A stretch of 64,000 nucleotides of DNA, taken from the NCBI GenBank assembly GCA_013365325.1, contig JABVXV010000035.1, positions 248,001 through 312,000 of the forward strand, given 5' to 3'. Numbering within the stretch: the stretch's first letter is position 1; every line of letters starts with the position of its first letter. Source of the DNA: Dipetalonema caudispina. Lineage: Eukaryota; Nematoda; Chromadorea; Rhabditida; Onchocercidae. Shown piece after piece: positions 53,201 to 64,000 of the stretch. The translations under genes were made by a program, and so were the position numbers. The notes beneath the pieces were generated by a model. That model saw nothing but the letters and a program-made list of their open reading frames with translations, was not told where the DNA came from and ran no database searches.

Positions 53201-54412
53201 AATTTATAAAAAGCAAGCTTAACGTCAACTGCCTAAAACTTGCCCCTATCTGCCTTCTTCCTTACGATCCATGTAATTTCCCACATTCCTGTTAGTGAAC
53301 CGTTTACTAGGGTCCCCTGCCTCTGCAAATACAAGCTCAATATCAAATTTACCTCTCCACCTGTTTCGTACTTCTGCTGAAAAGTATTCCATACATGACT
53401 ATTTAAAGAAATCACCGAATAGACGACATAAACAGCAAAATTATAGTAAGGTACCATATCTCTTTCGTTATCATCAGGTATTGAATCGTAAAAGGTACAA
53501 AACATAGAGTAACAAAACATTTCTTGAAAATATAACGCCAATTTTTTCAGTTAAAACTTTAGCAGAGACCTCAAGAAAAATAGAAAGATTCAAAATAAAC
53601 AGCAAAACTGAATTCATGTTTCATTGATATTTAAAGACATACTGGACGTGATGGAAGGTACAGTGTCTGATCAAAGAATACTACAAGAATTGAAATCTAT
53701 CCAACTGTGGTGTTTCCCACATTCTTCAGCATTTCATAAGGCAACTGACGAAATCACCATTCTTTCCATAGATTTCACATGACACGCTATGTGCAGAGCG
53801 AAGCCAAATATTTCACTAATCCAAGCAAGGTGACGCAAAAACATCCCATTAATTTACAAATATCTTTTCACTGTAAACGCAATAAATAAGGAATGAAAGA
53901 CTCAGTATGTATGTAAGCTAAAAAGCCGACAATCTTGTCTCAGTTAAAATATCATATTCCTTTTGCAACATTTGAAGATATTTGGATAGCTATCTTTTGC
54001 TCTGCACATCTTCATGTACTTGGTAATCTACACTCATCGTCAAAGATATACTGGAGTAATTCCATATTTATCACCAAAGTTCAGTTGCAAAATATCTCCT
54101 TGCTCCTCATTTCAGAATAAATGCAGTTCTAACAAATATCATGCCTAACAGTACAAATATGCCATATTTGTAATCCTTATTTCAAGGAAAGAATAACTGG
54201 TCTGTTTAATGGAATGACGATATACCCATACGATTGCTCTGTCCCTTTCACTTTCATATCAGAAGATTTGTTCGTATGTGTTAGTGTAGCCTTTAAACAT
54301 CTACGCACTACGCCTGAGAATTTTCGTATCAGAGATTGTCAGCAATAACAGCAGCTACTACAACTTTACATAAATATCGGTGACTTAACTTTAAAACAAC
54401 GACGAAAATTGT

Positions 54413-54445
<33 letters not shown>

Positions 54446-54971
54446 ATGTAATGAGTGTTTTTTCTTACGTAATCATATTGCCAGGTATTTGGACAAAAAG
54501 ATGATATTTGCAAAGGACAGGAAATTGATTACAAGAATCACCGGGTACAACACAAGTGATTGAGGTATGACAGCAGTTAGCAGTTAAACATTTTGTGTAT
54601 AAAAGTTATAAATATAAACATCTCCTCCACCTAGTAACAGAATTCAAAAGATGATAAGCTCAAATTATGGTTTTGTACATAGTAAAAAATTTATAACTGA
54701 AACCAGGAAACTGATAAGACTAGATAATTAGAGAGATTTGCAGTAAAAAAAAAAAAAAAAAAAATGCAATATAAAAAAATACATTATAGTTGAACGTACG
54801 ATATTAGTGTCTAATTTTAATGTTTTAAATTGAAAATACCAGTTAGAAATACTCGGAATATGGAAAGATTTGAAAATATTATCAGTACGGTTAAAAAGCA
54901 CAAAACTACTAATCCAACTTCTCTTCCCTAGTAATATTAACACCAACAATACGACAAACTGGAATTAAAAT
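50268..54971. other. Intergenic between channel and ankyrin genes
   Basis: About 4.7 kb at a convergent junction. Poly(T) at 50308-50332 and poly(A) runs at about 54424-54443 and 54745-54764. The longest frame (53233-53541, minus, 102 codons) starts and ends without splice or family support. Nothing coding is supported. Confidence 0.5.
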
Positions 54972-57900
54972 TTAATGAGATTTAACAGTGGCACCGCATC
55001 TTAATAGACTGATAAAAACGTTGGAACGAAGTTTCTCATCGTGTGGTTCCGGTTCACAATGCAAGCTTTCCAGTGGCGTCTCACCACACATATTTTCTTT
55101 ATTCGCCAATTTTGTAATCGTTTCGTCGTCTACACACGATTTGAACATCTAATCAGATCGATGAGTACATTTATATATCATTAGTATAAATGGACCTATC
55201 TCAGTGCTCACATCGTCTAACTTTAATCTTTCAGATATTAGAAGAAAATCTGAAAATTAGTATACATTCGAAGATAGTTCGTTTCATATTTATTTAAATA
55301 AAAGTCAATTTTGCTAAAGATATATCCAAATAGGTCTTTTTGTGTAAATGAGAAATTGTGAAATGAAACATATTGAAAAATGAAAGGTACCTCAATAAGA
55401 TCAGCATCCAGACTGTTTACTGCATAATGAAGAATGTTGTTTCCACATAAATCCTACATATAAGCAGTGTTGATAGACAAATTATTGAAATTAGATGGAA
55501 AACAGCACTTGATTAATAAAGGCAACTTTTTGATTGCTTGCTGGCTTAACAGATCACCATTAGATCTTTTAATTCTAACCAAAGGGGAACTTAGATAGGT
55601 AGAATGGGTAGTAAATGTCTATAATTCATGATCAACTGATGATTAATAAACAAGATATTGGTTAGAACTATTTTCATCCCGACTTTTTAAATTAAGAGAA
55701 AAAAAAGAACAACATTTTACAGAGAAGAGTTATAAAGTTTGCGCTTACTGTGTCCATAGGATTGGCACCATATTTTAGAAGACAGAGAATTGTTGAACTG
55801 TTATCAACATATAGTTGAGTCTTTCTCGTGCCTAAACCATGCTCCTTAACAGCACATAAAAGCGGCGTTTGTCCCATTCCATTTAGCATATTAACATCAA
55901 CCTTTCCACTAGCGCAAAGAATCTAAAATATGACATCATATTTTCAAAATTATGAAGTAACTACAAACAGTTTCTTGACGAAAACAATGAGCTATAAAAT
56001 AAAAGTTGAGTTCAAGAAACAATACTTAGAAGCTTTAAGAACAGCCTAAAGTGCTGAGAAAAGCAAAAATTTTGGAATACATGAAAGACTGTGATAAATA
56101 CAGAATCCTTCAACGGAACAAACGAAATCACTTCAACAATTTCAGTCATTCCATTTGACGCAGCACAATGTAAAGGTGTTTGTTGTCCTGGCGATCCTGT
56201 CTGATGATTTGGGTTCGCTCCGGCTTCCATCAGGTATGCCACAACTTCAACACTATTCTTTTGTACAGCTAAATAGAGAGGTGTTTCGAACGCTGCATTG
56301 GCCATATCGAAAGCTCGTCGTGTACAAACATCTTCAGCTTTTAACATTTGCTCAACGAGCGCATAAATTTTCGGGAGATCCATATGTAAAATCACGATGT
56401 GCAGAAGACTATCACCATCTTGATCCTGATAGCACAATGCACCTTCCAATTCCTACAACACAGCTCTTGACATGGTGAATGCAACTATTATTGGACCTAC
56501 ACAATATGGATGTGCAATCATTCATTACCTGTGTTATCAACTGTCTACGACCTATATTCAGTAAGAAAAATGCCAGGTAATTTTCTAATGGTTATCAAAA
56601 TAATATTTTTTTGGCCAACATTCAATGCGGTTTCCTTCTCTCGCTTTCCATAATTATTTTGCTTTCCCTTCTTTGCCCTTTCTTCGATATAAAATCCAGG
56701 CACTGGTGTGAGTAAACAATGATTGAGTTATGAAAATCACGTTTCAAGAACTCCAATTAAGGATATTGGTCAATTAGTTCAAGAAGATTGACTACTATTA
56801 GTAATGAAATAAGTCGACAGGTAAGCTAGGGACATTGTGCTGCATTTGCGATCGCTCTTAATACTAGTAAAGCCTTATGAAAGTGTTGTTTCAGCATATT
56901 TGATGATTTTGCTAGAAGATTAAAATCAAAATTGACCTGAATACATTTGCATGACCATGCCCAAGCTTCAACCATTTCATTGTCATTAATAAGAGCTCGT
57001 ATGCGACCTTTTGCTAAACGTGATGTTGTCAGTTCTCTTCTACTTTGATTGCTTATTGAGAACTCAGGAGCTGACAAATTCTTCGAAGTAGCAGTTGTTT
57101 CCAACTGGTTTTCTTCAAAAATAACTGGGATTTGTGCAGCTGTTCGCGGCAACACAGGCGAACATTGTGGTGCACTTTTCGCCGAAAGTGGTGAAACACA
57201 ATTATCTTCAACAAGAATCCGATATAAAGGACTATCGAAATTTGTCTGATTGTTACCATCACTGATGCTACTATCCCTGGACCTCGCTGATATACCACTT
57301 TCCGGCGATCGTACTGTTGTGTATTCTTGGGAATATTTTAAAATAAAGTCAGACAAATCTTCAGGAAGTTGAGTATTATCCACCACATCTCCCGAAGAGG
57401 AAACAGTTTGTTCTAAATTAGGTGAGATCTGATACAGAGTGCCTGATGAACCGCAACCAAGATCTGACTGAATTGTATCCGGAGTCGAACTGCTTGATGT
57501 AAATTGTATAAGATCGGGTCCACTGGATAAAAAAATAGGATTTTCAAAGCCATATTGACTTGTGTTGCACAATATGTTATAATTTTCGGTGTTTCCGTCG
57601 AAATTTTGTGGCTCTGTAACACAGCCATTTCTTGATGTGTATGGAGTATAACCAACGACAGTGCTGCGCAAATTACGAACAGGTCCTCTAGCAAGTAGTA
57701 CCACAGATTTTTCAATCGATGGTTCTTTCACTTTTTCCAGCACAGGTTTCGCATCTTTTTCATCATCCTTCACAACAGATCTTGAAGGACTTGCGGCAAT
57801 AGCTTTTTCGGACAAAACGACTTCAGCATCAGCAATATTTGCTTCATTTTTATATTTTCCCTGAAAATGAAAGAAACATACATATTTACACAATATAATA

Positions 57901-58610
57901 AACCAATTTGGAATGAAGAGCACGTAAGTGTAATGTTCCTCTTAGCTTGTAATGAAACAATTTTTCAACATTTTTTCAAATTTCATGCGTCAAGTATTAA
58001 AATGAAAAGACAAAGAAGAATCCATACTATTCAATTCTATCATACCGGAAGGATTATGATTACTCCTGAAAAGCTGGTAAGCCAGGTTCAGGTACTAGAA
58101 CATGAGACTTTTTTTTATCTGCAGTAATAAAAAATAAACTACCCTATTTAGTAGTAAACCACAAACCTAATAAACAGTATCGAAATGAGTTTCCGGCTAC
58201 TCTTTTCCTGACCGCAGTGTACCTACCAAACGGTAAGCGAAAGGAAAGGGACGATAGCTCACCTTATTTTTCTTAGCAGCATCGCTATTTATGAGGTCAT
58301 CGAATAAAGTACCGTTGTTTCGGCTAGTTTTGATTGTCGTGCTTGTCCTGCATGCTAGTGCACTTGAACGTAACCTTTGTAAGGTAACGAATTCCGAAGG
58401 TGATATCCTTTCAGGATTACGATTGTTGTCTCTGCTGGTTTTGGTTTTGATGGAAGGATAAGGATTGCCAGGACTTGGCTGCTTAACACCAATGGTGAAT
58501 GAAGCAAAGTTGTTAGTAAGAGCATCCAAGATGTCACCTTGTAACGGGATCGGTTTTAATTTCTTAACAGTCTGATCATTTTTTGAACACTCTTCAGATG
58601 CCATATTCAT
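54972..58610 (-). CDS. Ankyrin-repeat IkB/BCL3-family protein (IkB-zeta/NFKI-1-like), complete
   Basis: Six exons: 58610-58263, 57860-56937, 56452-56132, 55922-55749, 55453-55391, 55148-54972; 2007 nt, 668 aa, all in frame. Residues 1 to about 425 form a long Ser/Thr-rich, low-complexity region without a domain I know. It contains one conserved-looking helix, EDLSDFILKYSQEYT, and an RxKGRIRALI segment before the repeats. The C-terminal part carries five to six ankyrin repeats: QDQDGDSLLHIVILH, AAFETPLYLAVQKNSVEVV with AYLMEAGANPNHQTG, GQQTPLHCAASNGM, GMGQTPLLCAVKEHG, CGNNILHYAVNS, MCGETPLESL. The DGD-x-x-LH start and repeat layout match nuclear IkBs (BCL3, IkB-zeta), which modulate NF-kB-type or IL-17 output. 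C. elegans NFKI-1 and IKB-1 are candidates; which is closer was not determined. The start is the ATG at 58610, with a second ATG two codons later. Confidence 0.88.
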
Positions 58611-61600
58611 CAGCTTTTTAGAACATCGTAACACGCACTATCGACCCAAATCTGATTAATGAAACAGTTGAGAAATACTTTCACTGAGCTTTACAGTATG
58701 AACAAACATTTCACGCACTGTATTTACAGCCTAGTTGAAAGTCCAATGGTACTGAGAGACATATTCATCCGTCAAAAACTGCAGGCTTAACAATGCATAG
58801 TAAAAAGGATCAAGGTCAAGGTCAACATGAAGTTACGACGAGGACTGAAACATTGAGAGGAGAGAAATGATAGGTAAATAGATCGATCTACCGTCGTACA
58901 CATCTGCGCTCTAACCGTCACCCATATTGAGAACAGTTTACAATAAGCCCATCTCACCTACACGAAATGAGGCAAAGAAAGTACGCCAGGTGAGCTGCTT
59001 CGACAATTCCCCCGCTCTATGTGCGTCCGTGTGTGTGCACCTGATACAGCCCTCCTTGGAAATGCATGGGCGTGCATGCATGCTCATGCGTTGATGAGAT
59101 GTGCAGTGTACATACACACATATATACGTATGTATGTATGTGTGTATGTATGTACGTGTGTGTGTGTATGTGTGTGTATGTGTGTGTGGAGTAGTTGCAC
59201 TTTGTTATTTCAAAAACAGCATGAAAAATCAATGTGGAATGTTCGGCATGGGTGCGCTATTAGGATGTTACGTTCTTCTGCAAAGTATTGTTCTTCTAAA
59301 GTAGTGCGGGAGTTATGACGATTGTCGAAATGATACGAAGTATGGTTTCGGAAGTCTGAAGAGATATACAGAAAAGTAGGAAGGATTCAAATGAAATGAT
59401 ACATAAACTCCCAATTAGTGATTGGTTATTTTGACTATCGATATTTTGGTTTGAATCCTATACTCACTATATTGCCAATATGGGTATAAAGTAAAGCTAT
59501 GGGCATAGCATTCCTACCGGATCTAATGATAAGCTTCAAGATGAGAATGAGAAAAAAAGAGACAAGGAAAGATCATTCCGCCACGTATATTCCAAACTCA
59601 TCGGTGAAAGATCATATTATCCTTGTTATCTCGATGCTACCTGGATTGATTTAATTACCTTACTTAGGTTTCACTTTTCTGATCTTAACGTCTTTAAAGG
59701 ATCGTCGCTTTGGTTACCAGGAAATATTTGATAACATATCGAAATATTAATTGGAACTTAGTACTTTATTACTTCACAAGGTATCATTTTTTCAGTTCAT
59801 ATATAATTAATATTTCAACATTGCGTAAGTTAGCTCAAGCAGGAACTAACCAAGAAGTAAGTGTCATACTCCTTGATCGTCATTTCCTGTATCCATTTCG
59901 GAAGCTTTTCAACGCTTATCATGTTTCTTCCTACCTTTGGCAATGGATTACTTCAAATATACATTTTAAAACCAATGAAATCACAAACATGGAGATGTTG
60001 CTCTTGAGATTAGATGTTTTTCCTCAGTGTAAGAGTTACCATTTTTTAAGATAACATCGAACATCGAGCATATGTCCGACCGGTGGGAAGATATTGCGTA
60101 AAATTTTCAATCCTGCTGAAATATGTATAAGTGCATTCTGATATCGGAGTTGGCAACCTAATCTCTCCACTTTTTCTCTTCAAGCACAGATTTTATAAGA
60201 TCAATAAAAAGAATTAGGAAAATGAAATTTTAATCTATGAATAAGTGTTTGTTATGTGAGGAATCCAAAAGTAAATTCATAGCAATCGCGAAATTCTCGC
60301 AAGGATTGAAAAAGCATAATGTACAATCAAACTTATGTCATGGAGAACAATTCACAGATAATTAACTTCCTGAGACCTAATCTGGAATAATTTGGAACAG
60401 AACCATCTCATATCATGCGGTTTTCTCAATATGGTATTTGGAACAATGATAGGGTGAAATTCAGACAATCATGCAGTGATTTACACTTTACTGATCGTAG
60501 CGCAATATTTAGGTCTGAATAACTTTTCCGCAGCAGGAATAAATATTTGTATCTAATTTAGTTAAAATTCGATATTAGCTTAAACGATTCATATCTTATC
60601 AAATAAAGTTCTTCAGTTTAGCACTTTCTAATTCAAAATTTAATTCTTTTTTTTTCTTTTTTTTTCAATGTAGTTGTTAGCAACAGTTAGACGGCAATGC
60701 TTTATTCGTTTTGCACCTTATTAGAATAGCCCAAATATTTAATAGATGTAAAACTTCTTATTGCGAAACAGACTACGTGCCGAAATTATAATACCTGACT
60801 AAGCTATCAGTTCGATCCCAGATCTTTGAACTGACAAAAAAAAAAAAAAAAAAAATTACCGAAGTGCTTTCATTTATCATACACTTTTTTATAAACATTT
60901 AATATTTTCCAACATGTGAAATATGCCGGAATTAAAATTTAAATTTTCCCAACATTTACGGAATGTATGAGACATGATGGTATTTTTTGGTCGTGAAAAT
61001 TCTCATGTGAACTGTAATATGCTTTCTCATAAATTAAGATATCGTGAATGAGCGATTAAAGAGAGAATAATTTCGGATGTCTGCGTTCGCTAATGATATT
61101 ACGCTTATTCTGACAGATCTCAGCGGTATATAATATTTATTGAAAGGAATAAGTGTTGAGTAAGAAGGATAGATCTTAATTTAATGCTAATTATATGGAA
61201 AATGAATATATGATCCAAGGAGGTTAGATGTTTTAGGCCATAAAGAATGGAAGAGTTGCATAACAATGCAACAGTTTAACCAAGAAGAGCAGCAATTTGC
61301 ATGGCTCTTTCTAAACAGTTCATTGGAAATAAATAGTTCATTAAGGAACTAATCATAAAGTAAACAACAAGGTATTAACTGCCTAACATCAATACATGCA
61401 GGTATATCCAATCTATCACATCATAACTCGAATGCCTTCTCTATCTGGCACTATTACCTATATCATAACAAACATCTATCATTTTTCATGCTGTAAGTAT
61501 GAAGATGACTCACAGCAGTGCGAAACAGAGTGAAGCAGTCGGTCATAAATTGATTTCATGACGACTAATTTAGTCAAAGGAAAGATGAATGAGAGACACA

Positions 61601-62879
61601 TTCTTTATAGAACCGATAGCTCTATCTCCAGATAAGCGAAAAAAGGTTAGCGACAATCGATAGGAAGGATAAGGAAGAAAAATTTAGGAAAGCGTGAGAA
61701 GAGTCCATTATAATCTAATTGAAATTCTTAGTTTTGAAATTAAAATTTTATATCAAAGCAAACTCATTATTGATAACTTAATGGTTGATAACTAACTTCT
61801 ACATGCTTCACAACAAACCAACTTTGATGTTAGACATGCAGAACTTTTTGCTGACCATTAAATTTAACCACTTCAAAATGTGAGGACGGTGGGAGGAAGT
61901 TGGGAAAGGAAAAAAGGATCGATCTGCGAGGGCAGCATATTTGGATATTTCCAGTAATGTTGTGAGAAATTTCCTCGCATCCACATCATCTTCCTTATAA
62001 ATGTCTTATTAATTTCGACGATTTATGGATAAGGTTGGGTTTATATGAATGAAAATGGAAGGAAATACTTTGAAAGACGTGAATAACGTCCATGCATATT
62101 ATACAAAAAGCGGAAAAATATCATAATATCAAGCACGAAAAGAGTATGAAGATAAATTGAAAGAGTTAAGCAATGCAAATACGGTTGGGAAATTATTTGT
62201 TTTCATTACATCGTGATGGTACGTAACACAGGAGGAAAGACGAGAAGATTCATTCATTTTACATCATTGCAGACGGTACCAGGGGCGTATCAGTAACCCC
62301 AAAATATGAAATTTCAAAGTAGTAGTTTTGAGCAATCAATATGATTGGAATGGAGAAAGTTGCAAGTTGAATCCAACAAAAAAAAAAAACAGCCAATTAA
62401 TGTGCATGGGTAATGAAATAGCAGGAGAGACCAAAAAAAAGAAAAAAAAAAAATGCCTGCTTCCATATTGTTAAAATGTGCACATTTGAATTGACGGTCG
62501 CCTTTTTTCCTCTTTTGAAGGAGAACTACTCACCGAGAATTGTAGAAATGAACCTTGAAGTTGAAGATGAAAGAAGAGGAGAGGAGAGGTTGTAGCAGAT
62601 ACCGCCGTAGAGAAAGGGGAGCACAAACTTTCGGCACCAGGCACCGAACAAATAAAAATAAATCGTCCCTAAGCATACACAACGTCATATCACCCAGCTT
62701 CCGCAATGTAGTTTTACGCAATTTGTTTTATGGATCATGCACTCTCAGGAAAATTTTTGGTTCATGGAAATAAAGGCTTCCGTTTTCGTCAGTTTGTCGC
62801 ACTAACAATTTCGTTCTCTTTCAAGAATTTCCACTCAGTTCTCCATGTTACATCTAATTAATATAAATAGATAGATTGT
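58611..62879. other. Intergenic with GT-rich microsatellite
   Basis: About 4.3 kb. It holds the upstream region of the ankyrin gene, a TG/TATG microsatellite at about 59110-59190, and A/T runs (60648-60665, 60837-60855, 62379-62451). Frames at 59017-59318 are products of the microsatellite. A purine-rich patch lies at 62555-62630. No gene supported. Confidence 0.5.
59110..59190. repeat. Compound TATG/TG microsatellite
   Basis: Alternating CA/TA, TATG and TG units over about 80 bp. Alternating purine-pyrimidine sequence could adopt Z-form DNA. Confidence 0.9.
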
Positions 62880-63307
62880 TTAAAATAAACCTAAAAGAAA
62901 TCCATGTTTGCGAATGCAATTTAGAGGGATGAAATACTCGTCGAATCCGAAATTATTCTTTGACTGAATTCTTTTTCTTCTTTTGAAGCATCTTTTTCCG
63001 TCTTGAAATTTGCTAGGATTCAGAAATTTCTTCTGGTTTCTTATTATATGGAAAAGTTCCGAAGTAGGATAATGGGAAAGTGCGTCTCTTGAATCTTGTG
63101 ACTGAATCGTTGATTGTTGCGCATATTCCTGCATACATTAAGTGACGTTGACTTCAAATGTGAAACTTAAAATTTTCTTAACCTAACTTTTCAATGAATA
63201 ATTTATATCTACCGAAACTGCCGAAATTAACCAATTAGATGCTATCAAACAACACCTGTAAGAAACTTAGCGTCAGAAAAATCGGTGCTCAGAGTAATCA
63301 TAAATAA
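62880..63307 (-). CDS. Candidate small or terminal coding exon, unrecognised
   Basis: A good acceptor (gtatgcag) ends at 63135 on the reverse strand. It opens an 83-codon frame to a stop at 62880 (EYAQQSTIQSQDSRD..., with a basic run KRCFKRRKR). A second reading joins an ATG at about 63307 (MITLSTDFSDAKFLT, donor GTGTTG) to the same acceptor in another phase, giving a 53-aa product with SVTRFKRRTFPLSYFGTFP. Neither matches a family I know. Only one, or neither, can be real. Confidence 0.2.
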
Positions 63308-64000
63308 TCTAAGTTATCTTTTCTTTTCCACTTCTTTTCAACGGCTTTTTCAACTTTGATACTATCTTTCCTTGTTGTAATCAAGACAATAAGGAGAAGA
63401 CGGTCAAACAGTGGAAATTCCGAACAGTGCCGTGAATTGTCAACCACTTAGTGAATTCTGATGTGGTTGCCTTACACTTACCCTACGATGTCAATCATTC
63501 TGTTTAATACATTTCCTAGTTAGGCTTCACGATCTGGATCACTAAATTTTTGCTGAAAAACTAGTGGCAATATATTCTCCTTTTCTTAAATAGCTAAAAT
63601 ATTTTCATATTCTAACACTATTTTGCGTATTCACTCTCGTACTCCGATGACATTACCAGATGGAAATATGCGTATCAAAATTGCAAAACTGGCTAGATTA
63701 TACCTCATGCAATTCTAATTCAAAAAAAAGGAATTTTCTTGAAATTTTCCCTAAAAAAAAAGAGGAAAGAATTCGAAAAATATAAGTGATTTTAACGTGG
63801 TTTTGTTTTTAAAATAGTCAGACATTGATTTTGTCAAGAAACTACAAACTAAATTAGTCGTTTTGAGTTGACGACTATTGGAGAAAGGAATAACATTCGC
63901 GGTTCATCGCTGATAATATTGTTCGGTAAGGCATGGTCATCAGTAACACAGCTGCAAAAGGATTGGTTTTGGATCTTTATGCTTAAATAAACTTTGAAAT
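63308..64000. other. Right-edge sequence, nothing supported
   Basis: AT-rich sequence with no convincing open frame or signal. Confidence 0.5.

Noticed and set aside
53233..53541. 102-codon minus-strand frame
   Set aside because: Overlapped by a + strand frame of similar quality, no splice context, no recognised motif.
59017..59318. Open frames on both strands with Cys/Val/Tyr or His/Thr repeats
   Set aside because: Created by the TG/TATG microsatellite.
59710..60054. 114-codon + strand frame
   Set aside because: Hydrophobic and Tyr-rich as expected of AT-rich DNA; no supporting signal.
60790..60835. tRNA B-box-like string (agttcgatccc)
   Set aside because: No matching A box or cloverleaf arms.
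1..64000. CRISPR arrays, prokaryotic operons, integrated phage
   Set aside because: No spaced repeats or bacterial-style gene layout; introns throughout indicate a eukaryote.

Overview
The window is nuclear DNA of a nematode, most plausibly a spirurid or filarial-type parasite. It is AT-rich. Its genes are broken into many small exons with GT-AG introns of about 50 bp to 2 kb. Gene content is worm-specific (cuticle collagen, Lgl, co-Smad, an orphan Cys-loop channel, a BCL3/IkB-zeta-type ankyrin protein). Several start codons lie just behind a strong splice acceptor, as expected for spliced-leader trans-splicing. Species cannot be fixed from the sequence alone. No tRNA, rRNA, CRISPR array or intact transposon was seen.

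Layout. 0.9-1.1 kb (-): possible last exon of an unknown gene. 1.8-2.3 kb (+): small Ly6/uPAR-domain, probably GPI-anchored protein. 3.5-13.3 kb (-): complete lethal giant larvae gene (lgl-1), 20 exons, about 1020 aa. 17.3-22.1 kb (-): complete equilibrative nucleoside transporter, 10 exons, 464 aa. 28.9-33.1 kb (-): co-Smad (SMAD4/SMA-4), 13 exons, about 638 aa. 34.6-36.6 kb (-): cuticle collagen, 8 exons, 341 aa. 39.2-40.3 kb (-): 3' end of an unrecognised gene with an SH2-like segment. 44.1-50.2 kb (+): Cys-loop ligand-gated channel of the nicotinic superfamily, 5' end not found. 55.0-58.6 kb (-): ankyrin IkB/BCL3-type protein, 6 exons, 668 aa. The rest is intergenic or intronic, with poly(A)/(T) tracts, microsatellites, hairpins and a few decayed coding-like stretches.

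The exon models were built by hand from reading frame, splice signals and remembered family alignments. The ENT, collagen and ankyrin models close in frame at every junction. lgl-1 and the co-Smad each keep one ambiguous junction. Functionally the genes are a mixed neighbourhood: polarity (Lgl), BMP/TGF-beta output (co-Smad), cuticle structure, nucleoside uptake, neuromuscular or orphan ligand gating, and innate/IL-17-type NF-kB-like regulation. The co-Smad and collagen genes are neighbours on one strand. BMP signalling controls cuticle collagen expression in C. elegans, but the adjacency may be chance.

The points most worth a second look are probable GC-AG introns in lgl-1 and the channel gene, mini-uORFs between the putative trans-splice site and AUG of lgl-1 and sma-4, an arginine at the predicted 2' position of the channel pore helix, a coding-like antisense relic with a poly(A) tract inside the channel gene, a diverged duplication around ENT exon 1, and the SH2-like gene fragment.
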